A DNA stretch of 64,000 nt from Bacillota bacterium (GTDB lineage: Bacteria; Bacillota; SHA-98; Ch115; JABLXJ01), in contig JABLXJ010000002.1 in NCBI GenBank assembly GCA_013178125.1, positions 1 to 64,000 of the forward strand, given 5' to 3'. Numbering within the stretch: the first letter of the stretch is position 1; every line of letters begins with the position of its first letter. The translations under genes and the position numbers were made by a program. The notes below the pieces were generated by a model. The model was given only the letters and a program-made list of their open reading frames with translations, was not told where the DNA came from and made no database searches. Positions 27,475 to 36,418 of this stretch are shown here, piece after piece.

Positions 27475-27849
27475 ATGGAGGAAGAGGTGCCGATGCTCGC
27501 GCTAGCGTACATCGGTGATGCAGTCTATGAGCTTTATATCCGGGCAAGCCTCGTCTACAAGGGTTTCACCGATGTGGATCTCCTACATCATAAGGCCGTT
27601 GCGCGCGTCAAGGCTGAAGCCCAGGCGAGAGCCCTGGAGATGCTCGAGCCCTTTTTGACCGATGAGGAGAAGGACATTGTGCGGCGGGGACGAAATGCCA
27701 AGGGAGGTCGCGGGCCCAGGAGGCAGGGGGTTATAGATTATAGGCACAGCACGGGATTTGAAGCCCTGCTGGGCCACCTTTTCCTTGCCGGGAATATAGA
27801 CCGTCTCACTGAACTCCTGCGTAAAGTCGAGCTCCGCGAGGGTTGCTAG
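27475..27849 (+). CDS. mrnC: mini-ribonuclease III
   Basis: A double-strand-specific RNase III-like nuclease without an RNA-binding domain that matures 23S rRNA in Bacillus. The signature YIGDAVYELYIR with the catalytic Asp is at the N-terminus, and GFEALLGHLFL, containing the second acidic site, is near residue 97. Length 124 aa is normal. Position directly after cysS is conserved in Bacillota. Confidence 0.92.
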   Translation: MEEEVPMLALAYIGDAVYELYIRASLVYKGFTDVDLLHHKAVARVKAEAQARALEMLEPFLTDEEKDIVRRGRNAKGGRGPRRQGVIDYRHSTGFEALLGHLFLAGNIDRLTELLRKVELREGC

Positions 27850-27917
27850 AAGTTTCACGGGTTGGAGATTGATAGAGTCAAGGAGATTGGCAGAGCCAAG
27901 ATGAGGGGTGGCCGAGA

Positions 27918-28556
27918 TTGCAGGTAGATATCTTACATATGACCCCAAATCCCCTGAAGGTAATCTGGACGGCTGCGCGCACGTGTTATAGCCATCTTCC
28001 CCCACAGGAATTGTGGGCTTCGGACCCATCAACCGATGATATGCTCAGGATAGCGCGGAGGGTCTTTACCTCCGGGCATCTCAGCGTTGTGGAGCATTGC
28101 TCTATCACCTATGCTGTGAGCGGCGTGTCGAGGACCCTGCTTGCCCAGTACAGCCGCCACCGGATCGGAGTGAGCCTCTCCGTCCAGTCGCAGCGCCATG
28201 TTTCGGAGGCATCGGCCAGGAACGACGGGCAGTTTGAGTATGTCACCCCGCCGGGCGTGCAGGCGCATGCCGGGGCTAGCAGGGTATTTGAGGACGGCAT
28301 GAAGATGCTACAGGACCTCTATGACAGGCTTTGCGCCTTCGGCATCCGCGTTGAGGATGCCAGGTTCGTCCTGCCCGGCGCCGCCATGACTAACTTCGTT
28401 ACTACAGTGAACCTGAGGTCATTGCTGGATTTATATACCAAGCGAGTCGGAGAGCCGGGCGCCCAGTGGGAAATAAAGGAGCTTATCGAGAGAATGGCCA
28501 GGCTCGCCGTTGAGAGAGAGCCATGGCTGGGCGAGTTTATATATAGGAAGGTCTGA
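27918..28556 (+). CDS. thyX: flavin-dependent thymidylate synthase
   Basis: Makes dTMP with FAD and methylene-tetrahydrofolate. The ThyX motif RHRIGVSLSVQSQR (RHR followed by the conserved serine) is clear near residue 75. Start is TTG 27918 after GAGGGGTGG. Length 212 aa is normal. No thyA is seen in the window. It lies between mrnC and rlmB, as in several related genomes. Confidence 0.94.
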   Translation: MQVDILHMTPNPLKVIWTAARTCYSHLPPQELWASDPSTDDMLRIARRVFTSGHLSVVEHCSITYAVSGVSRTLLAQYSRHRIGVSLSVQSQRHVSEASARNDGQFEYVTPPGVQAHAGASRVFEDGMKMLQDLYDRLCAFGIRVEDARFVLPGAAMTNFVTTVNLRSLLDLYTKRVGEPGAQWEIKELIERMARLAVEREPWLGEFIYRKV

Positions 28557-28563
28557 TTGTCCA

Positions 28564-29520
28564 TTGAGTGGCAGGGCGCAGAGGGGCCTCAACGTGAGGC
28601 GCGGGCAGCGCGGGCGGGATGGAGGGCAGGATGCGGGGCAGGGCCGGCGAGGAGACAGTGGGCGGGTGCGAGTGCAGGTGCGGGGACAGGGAAAAGGAAA
28701 GGGTAAGGGCGAGGGGCCGGGACTGCCGGGGCAGCCTGCACAGGGGGGTAGCTGGCTCATAGCGGGCAGGAATCCAGTTATCGAGTCTCTGAGGGCTGGC
28801 AGGCGGATTTCGAGGATATTGATCGCTGAGGGCTCCCGTGGAAAGCCTATAGACCAGATCGCTGAGCTCGCCTCCGCCAGGGGGATGGCGCTGGAATACG
28901 TCTCGCGCGAGACGCTTGACAGGCTTGCGGGTTCTGAGGCGGAATCACACCAGGGCGTTGTGGCCTTCGCCCGGCCGAAGGAGTATGTGACTCTCGATCA
29001 CATCCTGGAAGCGGCGGGGAAGGGTGATGCGCCGCCCCTTATAGTCGCCCTCGATGGGATCGAGGATCCGCGCAATTTCGGCGCCATTCTGAGGACCTGC
29101 GATGCCTGCGGGGTGCATGGCGTCATAATCCGCGAGAGGAGGGCGGTTGGCCTGACTCCTGCGGTGGCGAAGGCATCCGCGGGCGCCATTGAGAGCGTGC
29201 CGGTGGCGCGCGTCACCAATCTTGCGCAGGCTATCGAGAGGTTGAAACAGCATGGCATTTGGATAGCAGGGGCCCACGGCGGCGAGGCCCGCGATGAAGG
29301 CCACTCTCAGACCCTCTCGATCTGGGATGCCGACTTCACCGTGCCGCTCGCGGTTATCGTCGGTGGCGAGGGGCGCGGTGTTGGGCGCCTGCTCCTGGAA
29401 TCTTGCGACTTTGTGGTGAGTATCCCCATGATGGGGCGGGTTAGCTCCCTCAATGCTTCAGTTGCCCTTGCTGTGGTGCTTTACGAGGTGTTAAGGCAGC
29501 GTCAGCGGCAGGGTAGCTAG
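28564..29520 (+). CDS. rlmB: 23S rRNA (guanosine-2'-O-)-methyltransferase RlmB-like (SpoU/TrmH family)
   Basis: A knotted SPOUT methyltransferase. A substrate-binding domain starts at GSWLIAGRNPVIESL, and catalytic motifs DGIEDPRNFGAILRT, VGGEGRGV and SSLNASVALAV follow. About 60 residues in front are Gly/Arg/Lys/Gln-rich and disordered, encoded by GC-rich low-complexity DNA at 28570-28745. The true start is uncertain: TTG 28564 just after the thyX stop is chosen, but a start further in is possible. Usually yacP and sigH follow; here an inserted cassette does. Confidence 0.88.
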   Translation: MSGRAQRGLNVRRGQRGRDGGQDAGQGRRGDSGRVRVQVRGQGKGKGKGEGPGLPGQPAQGGSWLIAGRNPVIESLRAGRRISRILIAEGSRGKPIDQIAELASARGMALEYVSRETLDRLAGSEAESHQGVVAFARPKEYVTLDHILEAAGKGDAPPLIVALDGIEDPRNFGAILRTCDACGVHGVIIRERRAVGLTPAVAKASAGAIESVPVARVTNLAQAIERLKQHGIWIAGAHGGEARDEGHSQTLSIWDADFTVPLAVIVGGEGRGVGRLLLESCDFVVSIPMMGRVSSLNASVALAVVLYEVLRQRQRQGS

Positions 29521-29553
29521 CCCTTGTATATATCATGTGACTGGGATTATAGG

Positions 29554-30990
29554 CTATTGCTCCTCCGTCGATATCCTCGCCAGATTTGCCTTGGCTAACC
29601 TGGCTGTGCGCCTAGCGAGCTCAGAGATCGAAACCTTGTGGTAGCCTGCAACAACGCTTTCAACTGTATCATTTAACGGCTCAGCCCAGGACTTGGGAAG
29701 CCCCCGTGCGCCCAGGATAGCACCCAGGATCGATCCTGTTGTCGCACCGTTACAGTCGGTATCAAGGCCACCCATTACCGCTATCCCGATCGATTTGCCG
29801 AAGTCCCCCTCCCCATGAAGGAGTGCCATGATAACGATAGAGGCATTGTTAATTGTATGAACCCAGTTATAATGCCCATATGCTGCCATGATTTCATTCC
29901 AGGTTCCCTGCCAGGTGGGGAACTGCTGGCTCCACCTGACCACGTTTCTGATAGCCTCCGCCAGCCGTGATTTCTCGGGAATCTCGGACAAGCCGATTTC
30001 AACGACCTCTTTCACGCTGCTCGTCTTGAATGCAGCCGCCAGCATCGCTGAGACGAACATCTCGCCGTAGACCCCGTTTTTGACATGGGATAGCGTTGCG
30101 TCACGGTAGGCAAGCTCTGCAGCACGTTCGGGCTGCCCTGGATTTACATAACCCCATATATCCGCCCTGATTTGGGCGCCTATCCATTCTCTATATGGGT
30201 TCTGATGGGTGGCGGAGCGGGGCGGCGTGATGCGATTAACCAGGTTTTTGTAGGCGACCCGTTCCGCTGTATAAGTTAAGAGGTACGGGAGCCTTGCGAG
30301 CCACTCCTGGGCGATGTGATCCGTAGTGAAATCGAAGCCGTAGGTATCCAGGATATGCAAGCCAAGAATAGTATAGTCTATGTCATCGTCGCGGAGCATA
30401 TGCTCGAAAGAGCCTTTCAGAGCTTTAGGCTCCCGGATGGTGGGCAAGTTATCGCGATTGCACAAGCCCGGGGGCATTGGCGGAAAGAAGTCCTCGAGCG
30501 GATACGCGCCTACAGCCCTGAGGTAAGTCTCGATATCCTTCTTTGTCCACCCCTCTACCGGCTTCCCGAGCAGGCATCCGGCGCAGCGCCCGAGCCAGGC
30601 ACCATATATCTTGTCAAATAAAGCCTCATCTGATAGGGCCTCATCTAACGGTCCAAAATCTAGCGCCTCCCCAGCCTCTCCGGCCACTTTACGACCATTG
30701 AGTTGGCCCTTCTTCTTTGGTCGAGAGGCCTTGATATCACCGAGCGATAATGGCTCGTAATACGGAAAGCGTGGCTTCACCGAGAGGCATTCAGATGTTG
30801 GGGTTGGGTACAGGTCGTCCAGGTTTTTCTCTGGCAGAGCATTTCCTGCTCCTTCCGACAGCTCACTGGCCGGTGGTATACCAGATATATCATTGAATGA
30901 TCTTCGTAAATCCCCGGTTTCATAGCCTTCCTCTTCTAACTGGATGAGTTCATGGTTTAGCAGGATTCTTATATTAGTATAGTCTATCAA
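29554..30990 (-). CDS. ADP-ribosylglycohydrolase family protein with N-terminal accessory domain
   Basis: Residues about 125-470 form an ARH (DraG-like) all-helical fold: KIYGAWLGRCAGCLLGKPVEG at the start, the metal-site segment DDDIDYT (201-207) and GGLDTDCNGAT (407-417). Characterised ARH proteins use two Mg ions to hydrolyse ADP-ribose or related N/O-glycosidic bonds; this DTDC subfamily has no substrate that I know. Residues 1-120 share a pattern with the linker of the XRE-ARH protein at 34407-36053. Start is TTG 30990, with AAGGGAGA 7 nt upstream. It ends the ABC transporter operon and is convergent with rlmB. Confidence 0.85.
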   Translation of the reverse strand: MIDYTNIRILLNHELIQLEEEGYETGDLRRSFNDISGIPPASELSEGAGNALPEKNLDDLYPTPTSECLSVKPRFPYYEPLSLGDIKASRPKKKGQLNGRKVAGEAGEALDFGPLDEALSDEALFDKIYGAWLGRCAGCLLGKPVEGWTKKDIETYLRAVGAYPLEDFFPPMPPGLCNRDNLPTIREPKALKGSFEHMLRDDDIDYTILGLHILDTYGFDFTTDHIAQEWLARLPYLLTYTAERVAYKNLVNRITPPRSATHQNPYREWIGAQIRADIWGYVNPGQPERAAELAYRDATLSHVKNGVYGEMFVSAMLAAAFKTSSVKEVVEIGLSEIPEKSRLAEAIRNVVRWSQQFPTWQGTWNEIMAAYGHYNWVHTINNASIVIMALLHGEGDFGKSIGIAVMGGLDTDCNGATTGSILGAILGARGLPKSWAEPLNDTVESVVAGYHKVSISELARRTARLAKANLARISTEEQ

Positions 30991-31046
30991 ATTCAGTCTC
31001 CCTTTCTGTGTAGTTTTCTACGGAAAATGCTTCCATAGCTTGCAGC

Positions 31047-31889
31047 TTAGATCTTCAGGCCCCCTGCTGTCATGCCTTCGATGAATCGACGTTGAAGCAG
31101 CAGGAATATACTTACAATTGGAGCCGCCAGAATGGTAGCGCCAGCCATCATCAGCCCCCATTCAGCCGTGTATCTCCCGCTGAATGTAAAGAAACGGATA
31201 GTTGCGGTCTGAAGCGCCTCATTATGTAAGAACGTGACCGCCAGTATGAATTCGTTCCAACTCCACATACCCACTACAAGGATAACGGTGAAGAAAGCCG
31301 GCATCGCAAGCGGAGCCATAATGAGCCAGAATATCTGCCAGTCGGATGCTCCATCTACGCGCGCTGCGTCCTCGAAGTCCTGGGGAATCCCCAGGAAATA
31401 GGATCGCAGCAGGAAAATCGAGAATGGTGTATATATGGCCCAGTAAATCACCACGAGTCCAAAAATACTGTTGGTTAAACCTATTCGCTCGAATAGAAAG
31501 AAGAGCGGTATGATGAAAAGCTGGACAGGTATAGTAGTGCATGCCAGGAAATATAAAGTCAAGAGTTCCCATCCGGGCACTTTTACGCGTGCTAGGGCAT
31601 ATGCGGCGAGCCCTGCGATGATACATACGCCGCCGACCGTTAACCCAACTATAATCGAGGTATTCAATAAAGCATGGCCGAGCCCTCCCTGGTTCCAGGC
31701 GTTCAGGTAGTTTTCGAAATGGGGAATTGTAGGGAGGCCTACTGGATTCCTGGCCATCTCGGATCGCGTTTTCAGGGAGTTAAGGAGCATTATTATAAGC
31801 GGCCCGAGGGAAAAGGACGCCAGGACAATCAAGACAAGGTGGCTTAGCACATCATATGTAGCAGGTTTGGGTTCGGAGGGGTATTTCAA
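31047..31889 (-). CDS. carbohydrate ABC transporter permease (MalG/UgpE type)
   Basis: One of two inner-membrane subunits of a sugar-type importer. It has six hydrophobic helices and the EAA-loop region (DAARVDGASDWQIFWLIMAPL near residue 190) that docks an ATPase. TTG 31889 overlaps the stop of the partner permease and has GGGGTG at good spacing; this gives 280 aa, the normal length. The open frame continues upstream, but that part is the partner gene in another frame. No ATPase gene accompanies the pair, so a shared MsiK-like ATPase encoded elsewhere is likely. Confidence 0.88.
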   Translation of the reverse strand: MKYPSEPKPATYDVLSHLVLIVLASFSLGPLIIMLLNSLKTRSEMARNPVGLPTIPHFENYLNAWNQGGLGHALLNTSIIVGLTVGGVCIIAGLAAYALARVKVPGWELLTLYFLACTTIPVQLFIIPLFFLFERIGLTNSIFGLVVIYWAIYTPFSIFLLRSYFLGIPQDFEDAARVDGASDWQIFWLIMAPLAMPAFFTVILVVGMWSWNEFILAVTFLHNEALQTATIRFFTFSGRYTAEWGLMMAGATILAAPIVSIFLLLQRRFIEGMTAGGLKI

Positions 31890-32797
31890 ATTTCCCACCC
31901 CTTTCGCTGCAAGTAAATGTAAAAGGCGATGGCTATTCCCCCGATCAGACTCATTGTAAGCCCAACAGCGGATGCCTGGCCAGCCTGAAACGTATAGAAC
32001 GCACGTTTGTAGGTTAGAGTTGCCAGGACTTCCGTGGAGTAGCCAGGACCACCTCTTGTCAATATGTAAATGAAGTCGAACACCAGGAATGACCAGATGA
32101 TAGTCATTAGGAGCATAAAGACCAGCGTGGGACGTATGAGAGGGAAGCTGATATAGCGAAACTGTTGCCATCGATTAGCCCCCTCGACGCGCGCGGCTTG
32201 ATACAAGATGGGATCGATCTGCTGCATGGCGACGAGGAAGACGACTGCAAGGAAACCCCACCAATGCCAGTTATCAACAAAAGCGATGGAGTAGAGGGCA
32301 ATCTTGGGATTACCGAGGAAGTCAGCCGACATAAATGGCAGGCCATGATTTGCGAGCCATGCCGCAACACCAGCGATGGGGTGAAAAATGCTCTGTTGCC
32401 AGATCCTCGCGCTTACCGCGGTAGCGACGACTACAGGTATAAAGTAGGTGGTCCTGTAGACTGTGGCTCCTCTTTTCACCATGAACATCAGGTTCGCGGC
32501 GATCAGACCCATTATTACTGGAACTGTCAGGAAGATCAACGTCCAACGGGCATTATTGTATATGGCGCTCCAAAATACCTCGTCTTTCAATAACGAAGCG
32601 AAATTAGAAACGCCAATGAATTTGGGAGTCGCGAGGCCGTTCCAATCCATAAAGGCGAGAACCACCGTGGCGATGGAAGGACCGAGGATAACCAATACAT
32701 TCACCGAAAGCGCTGGAAGCAAGAAAAGCCATGCTGTTCTTTTGAGGTGACGCACCCCGTGGTTGCCATGCGATGATTCGATTCCACGTCTTGCCAT
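31886..32797 (-). CDS. sugar ABC transporter permease (MalF/UgpA type)
   Basis: The second permease subunit: an N-terminal helix (TAWLFLLPALSVNVLVIL) plus five more, with the EAA loop YQAARVEGANRWQQFRYISF near residue 205. Length 303 aa is normal. It follows the solute-binding protein gene after a gap with two hairpins and overlaps the next permease by 4 bp. Confidence 0.88.
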   Translation of the reverse strand: MARRGIESSHGNHGVRHLKRTAWLFLLPALSVNVLVILGPSIATVVLAFMDWNGLATPKFIGVSNFASLLKDEVFWSAIYNNARWTLIFLTVPVIMGLIAANLMFMVKRGATVYRTTYFIPVVVATAVSARIWQQSIFHPIAGVAAWLANHGLPFMSADFLGNPKIALYSIAFVDNWHWWGFLAVVFLVAMQQIDPILYQAARVEGANRWQQFRYISFPLIRPTLVFMLLMTIIWSFLVFDFIYILTRGGPGYSTEVLATLTYKRAFYTFQAGQASAVGLTMSLIGGIAIAFYIYLQRKGWEI

Positions 32798-32807
32798 AAT
32801 AATAGAT

Positions 32808-32853
32808 ACCCCCGTAGGCGGGGGTCAAGGGACGCGAGCATACCCCTTGACCC
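32808..32853. other. paired hairpins between binding-protein and permease genes
   Basis: ACCCCCG (32808-32814) pairs with CGGGGGT (32819-32825), and GGGTCAAGGG (32822-32831) pairs exactly with CCCTTGACCC (32844-32853); the two stems share bases and cannot both form. On the minus-strand transcript they lie between the binding-protein stop and the permease start, where such stems often protect or attenuate mRNA so that the binding protein is made in excess. Confidence 0.65.
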
Positions 32854-32914
32854 GCAGTGTCAATCTTGGCGATCTGCTGCTAGGTTAGGTTGGCTATCTA
32901 GATAACTCACATAT

Positions 32915-34240
32915 TTATTTTGCTCGCTTGGGTATGGGAGGGACGCTGCCCGCGGCGCGCTCCTCAGCGAAGAGTGTTTGGACCTTCTGCATATATTGAG
33001 CTGGGGTGATTTTGCCAAGCCAGACTTGCTCAATTCCTTCTATAATCCACTGTTCGGTTTTTACGGGCCAAAACGTCCAGGTCGTGTAACCGTAGTTGCC
33101 ACTAGCTGCGGCCTTTGCGACCGTTTCCACATGTCTTGCGTACCGCGGGTCTGCCTCCTTCGGGAAGTCACTCATTGTCGTTGTGGTAATAGGTTGGTTC
33201 CATTCGCCTTGCCAGGTAACGTTCATACGGGCAGCTCGTTTAGGATCGGCAAAGAGCCAGTTGATTGCCTCGGCGGCCGCGTCGGAGTTTTTGGATGACG
33301 CATTTATTGATAAAGTTGTTCCGATCCCAAGGTCGTAAAACTCCGCAGGGACTCCTGAGCGCAGAGCAGGGAATGGAGCCCAATCCCAATCGTTACCCGT
33401 ACCTTTGAAGTACTCGTTCATCCATTGGAATCCCCAGGTGCCTATCATGCTCATACCAGCCTTGCCGGTGGCAAGCAATGTTACGAAATCTTCATTCGCG
33501 AGCGAGAAATAATTTGAACCGCCGATCCAGCCTTTTTGGTAAAAATCATTTAACATTTTTACGGCGTCAATAAAGATCGGGTCGTCCCACCGCAGCTGAC
33601 CAGTAAGGGCTTTATAGACGTTTTCAGGGCCGGCGTAGTGGTTTAAGAATAGACCTACATAATGCTCGTTGTTGCCGCGCCAGCTTGAATTCCCCTGGGC
33701 GAATGGGATTATGCCCTTCGCTTGCATCTTCTTGCACACGTCGAGGAGTTCGCTGATATTTGTGGGGACCTTCCAGCTGTTTTTCTGGAACAGGGTCTTG
33801 TTATAGAAGAGAACCATCGCCTCATAAGTTTTTGGCACCGAGTAGACCTTGCCTTCCACGGAAGATATATCTAACATCATCGGGATGAACATCTTGTCCC
33901 ACTTATAGAGCTTTATGTATTTGTTGAGTGGTAAGAGGTGCCCTGCCTTAGCATATTCCTGAGCGTAGGTCGGCCCCGGTGTCATGACGATGTCGGGCCC
34001 CGAATTTGCCAGTACCGCCGTGCGTAGAACTCTATCCAGATCCGGCTCGATTGTGAGCTCCAAGCGGATATCAGGGTGGGCCTTGTTAAAGGGGTCGATC
34101 ATAATCTCACGTAGAGCCTTCTCATATTGGGGTTCAGCGTTCTCGTACCACCAGCTTATCTTGGTTTGCGCCTGCGCTACAACGCCAATAGTAAAGAACA
34201 TGCATACAATAAGTGAAATCGTAATAAAGTGCCTTTTCAT
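32915..34240 (-). CDS. extracellular solute-binding protein (family 1, sugar type)
   Basis: The secreted substrate receptor of the importer. A signal peptide (residues 1-25, ending VVAQA) is followed by the type 1 binding-protein fold (ISWWYENAEPQYEKALREIM). There is no lipobox, although a Gram-positive receptor would usually be a lipoprotein; with the secretin further on, this is compatible with a periplasm. ATG 34240 is chosen over an upstream in-frame start because AAGGAGG lies 9 nt before it. Length 441 aa is normal. The ligand is unknown. Confidence 0.9.
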   Translation of the reverse strand: MKRHFITISLIVCMFFTIGVVAQAQTKISWWYENAEPQYEKALREIMIDPFNKAHPDIRLELTIEPDLDRVLRTAVLANSGPDIVMTPGPTYAQEYAKAGHLLPLNKYIKLYKWDKMFIPMMLDISSVEGKVYSVPKTYEAMVLFYNKTLFQKNSWKVPTNISELLDVCKKMQAKGIIPFAQGNSSWRGNNEHYVGLFLNHYAGPENVYKALTGQLRWDDPIFIDAVKMLNDFYQKGWIGGSNYFSLANEDFVTLLATGKAGMSMIGTWGFQWMNEYFKGTGNDWDWAPFPALRSGVPAEFYDLGIGTTLSINASSKNSDAAAEAINWLFADPKRAARMNVTWQGEWNQPITTTTMSDFPKEADPRYARHVETVAKAAASGNYGYTTWTFWPVKTEQWIIEGIEQVWLGKITPAQYMQKVQTLFAEERAAGSVPPIPKRAK

Positions 34241-34406
34241 AACATATAGCCTCCTTATCTTTCTTAGCTTGATCCGCACATGACTTATGCATCTCTCTCG
34301 TTAGTAGACTACAGGTTTCCCGAATTCATCACAGGATTACCGTGAGCAATCAGACACTTAACGACCATTCTAGCCCGCTGGTTCCGTGGCAACTGGCTCC
34401 AAACGG

Positions 34407-36053
34407 TTAAATGGCGGTCACCTCCTCAGCCGGTCCGTGATCGGTCGTTCTCTTGCTTAATACCTCCTTCCCGATTCCGAGCGTCCATTTTGAAATGTCG
34501 GAAATATGAAGATGTTCAAAGCCGATAACCTCACTGTCGAGCCGGTCGCCGATCGGAGCTTTCCATTTGGCGGGGATCTGGCCGGCACCAATGATTGTGC
34601 CCACTATGGCGCCTGCCTGGCCGGCGGTGCAGTCGGTATCTAGGCCGCACATCGTGGTGATACAGATTGTTCTCTCGAAATCCCCTTCACCAAACCACAG
34701 CCCGATAACTACGGCGGCGATATTGGGGAAAGTATGGACCCAATGGTAATCAGCGAGGTAGCTTTGCTCCGCTTTGTTCCACGCCTCGCGCCAATCTTTT
34801 GATGTTCGTGACCATTCGATGGCGTCGCGCACGACCTTGGCAAACCTGCTCCTGGGAGGGACGAACCCCAGCCCTATCTTGAGAACTCGCCTCACGTCTT
34901 TCTCCACGAAGGCGAGGCTTATAAGTGCGGCGTCGTACATTTCGCCATAGACGCCCTCACGCTCGTGGGAAATGATCGCGTCCTTGTATGCATATTCGAT
35001 GGCGATCTCAGGGCGCCCCGGCGCGATAAATCCGCATACCTCGCCGCGCATTTGGGCTCCGATCCACTCACTGTAGGGGTTGTCGGTGGTTGCGGAGAGA
35101 GGGGGCATGAGGCCCTTCCTCAAATTATCCAGGGCAACCTTCTCGGCGGTGTAACCGATAGGGATATGTTCAAGCCATTCCAGGGCTAGGTCCTCGCTGG
35201 TCAAGTCTATCCCGTGTTCTTTCAAAGCATGTATGAAGACTATTTCGTAAGAGGTATCATCGTTGACGGTGCACGGGGTTGAAAGATAATTTGAGATCTC
35301 GCCGTAGGTCCCCGATATCTTTGCTGAAGGCCATCCCTCTACAGGCATCCCGAGGGCCCCGCCGATGCACTTTCCGAGCCACCCGCCGTAGATTTTATCG
35401 TAGTAGATTTGGGCGGCGGGTTCGAAGTCGGAGCGAATCTGATCTGTGCCTGGCGCAACAGTGGAAGGCAGAGAGGCCCTTATCTCCTCAAAGGTGGCTG
35501 GCGAATAGAAATCCGGGTCAGCGACCCTCGGCGCGTCATGCAGGGCTTTCCTGATCACCGCTATGTGCTTCAAGAGTTTCTCTGTTTCACCGGCTGCATA
35601 GAGATCATGACCTTTTGGTATAAGCGCCTCGGCCCTGCTTACATCGTAGCCTTTATGTTTTACTGCCTTGATTTCTTCAATGATGGGAAACTCAACGAGC
35701 CCATTTGAATAGTTGTGCTTCCACATCTGGAGGATATCCTGACGGCGTCTATCCATAAACGTACCCCCCACATGTTCCCTCAGGAGCACCGGCGCCTCGG
35801 CCGGGTTTTCAACTAATATTCTCCTGAGATCCGAAGGTATCTTTTCAGCTGAGAGAAGTAATTCGTCAACATTCTGGAGGTTGAAAACCTCGGCAATCCT
35901 CTTAATGAGGTTTTCAGAGGGTTTTTCGATTCCGCGTTCCAATTGACTTATGTAAACGTAGTGGACATCTAGGGAAGCCGCGAGTTTCCGTAAACTAAGA
36001 TTCCTGGACTTCCTCAGCTCGCGCAATCGTTGTCCAAAGGCATTAGATGACAA
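34407..36053 (-). CDS. XRE helix-turn-helix fused to an ADP-ribosylglycohydrolase domain
   Basis: Residues 5-60 are a Cro/CI-type HTH (FGQRLRELRKSRNLSLRKLA, then YISQLERG). Residues about 110-195 hold a linker (GYDVSRAEALIP, then YSPATFEEIRASLP) similar in pattern to the N-terminus of the ARH protein at 29554-30990. Residues about 215-525 are an ARH fold with NDDTSYE (264-270) and CGLDTDC (469-475). It is probably the cassette's regulator, sensing the compound that the cassette handles; the first metal motif differs from its partner, so it may bind without hydrolysing. Start is TTG 36053, with a G-run upstream at about 11 nt. Function is inferred. Confidence 0.85.
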   Translation of the reverse strand: MSSNAFGQRLRELRKSRNLSLRKLAASLDVHYVYISQLERGIEKPSENLIKRIAEVFNLQNVDELLLSAEKIPSDLRRILVENPAEAPVLLREHVGGTFMDRRRQDILQMWKHNYSNGLVEFPIIEEIKAVKHKGYDVSRAEALIPKGHDLYAAGETEKLLKHIAVIRKALHDAPRVADPDFYSPATFEEIRASLPSTVAPGTDQIRSDFEPAAQIYYDKIYGGWLGKCIGGALGMPVEGWPSAKISGTYGEISNYLSTPCTVNDDTSYEIVFIHALKEHGIDLTSEDLALEWLEHIPIGYTAEKVALDNLRKGLMPPLSATTDNPYSEWIGAQMRGEVCGFIAPGRPEIAIEYAYKDAIISHEREGVYGEMYDAALISLAFVEKDVRRVLKIGLGFVPPRSRFAKVVRDAIEWSRTSKDWREAWNKAEQSYLADYHWVHTFPNIAAVVIGLWFGEGDFERTICITTMCGLDTDCTAGQAGAIVGTIIGAGQIPAKWKAPIGDRLDSEVIGFEHLHISDISKWTLGIGKEVLSKRTTDHGPAEEVTAI

Positions 36054-36082
36054 GAGTCGTTATCCCCCCGGTGGTAATGTAG

Positions 36083-36103
36083 TGTAAGGTTCCTTCCCTT
36101 ACA
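36083..36103. promoter_or_regulatory. 7+7 bp palindrome upstream of the XRE-ARH gene
   Basis: TGTAAGG (36083-36089) and CCTTACA (36097-36103) are exact inverted copies with a 7-bp spacer, 30 bp before the XRE-ARH start. This is a good candidate for its own operator. The rest of 36104-36380 shows no gene, only AT-rich and GGCGAA-repeat sequence. Confidence 0.5.
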
Positions 36104-36388
36104 TAATATATTTCTACATCCTTTGCGAAATTCCTCCTCAAACGTAATAAATTCTTCTAATTCGTTCCCAAAGATAACTACATTGTCGGGATCTGCCGAT
36201 GACGGTTCTGGTGATCCCTCCTGACTCGTGTGATATCGGGGATGTCCTATGACGAGGCCCGGAGTTTATGTGCCGATTTGAGGAGATCTATTGATCATTG
36301 ACATCTTATGACACGCTCGAGGTACGCCCAAGGCGAATAGGCGAAGTGGAACAAGAGGCGGAGGAGGCGAAGGGAGGCGAAGTAGACA

Positions 36389-36418
36389 TTGACTTGTCTG
36401 CTGCGCGTGTTGTATAAT
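36389..36418 (+). promoter_or_regulatory. promoter for sigH
   Basis: TTGACT (36389-36394) and TATAAT (36413-36418) with an 18-bp spacer predict a start near 36425 and a leader of about 220 nt. Early in the leader, GCCTC and GAGGC (near 36438-36452) form a small hairpin followed by T-rich sequence, a possible attenuator. Confidence 0.65.

Noticed and set aside
32165-32593. Plus-strand frame opposite the MalF-type permease
   Set aside because: Shadow of the permease; hydrophilic, no domain and no ribosome binding site.
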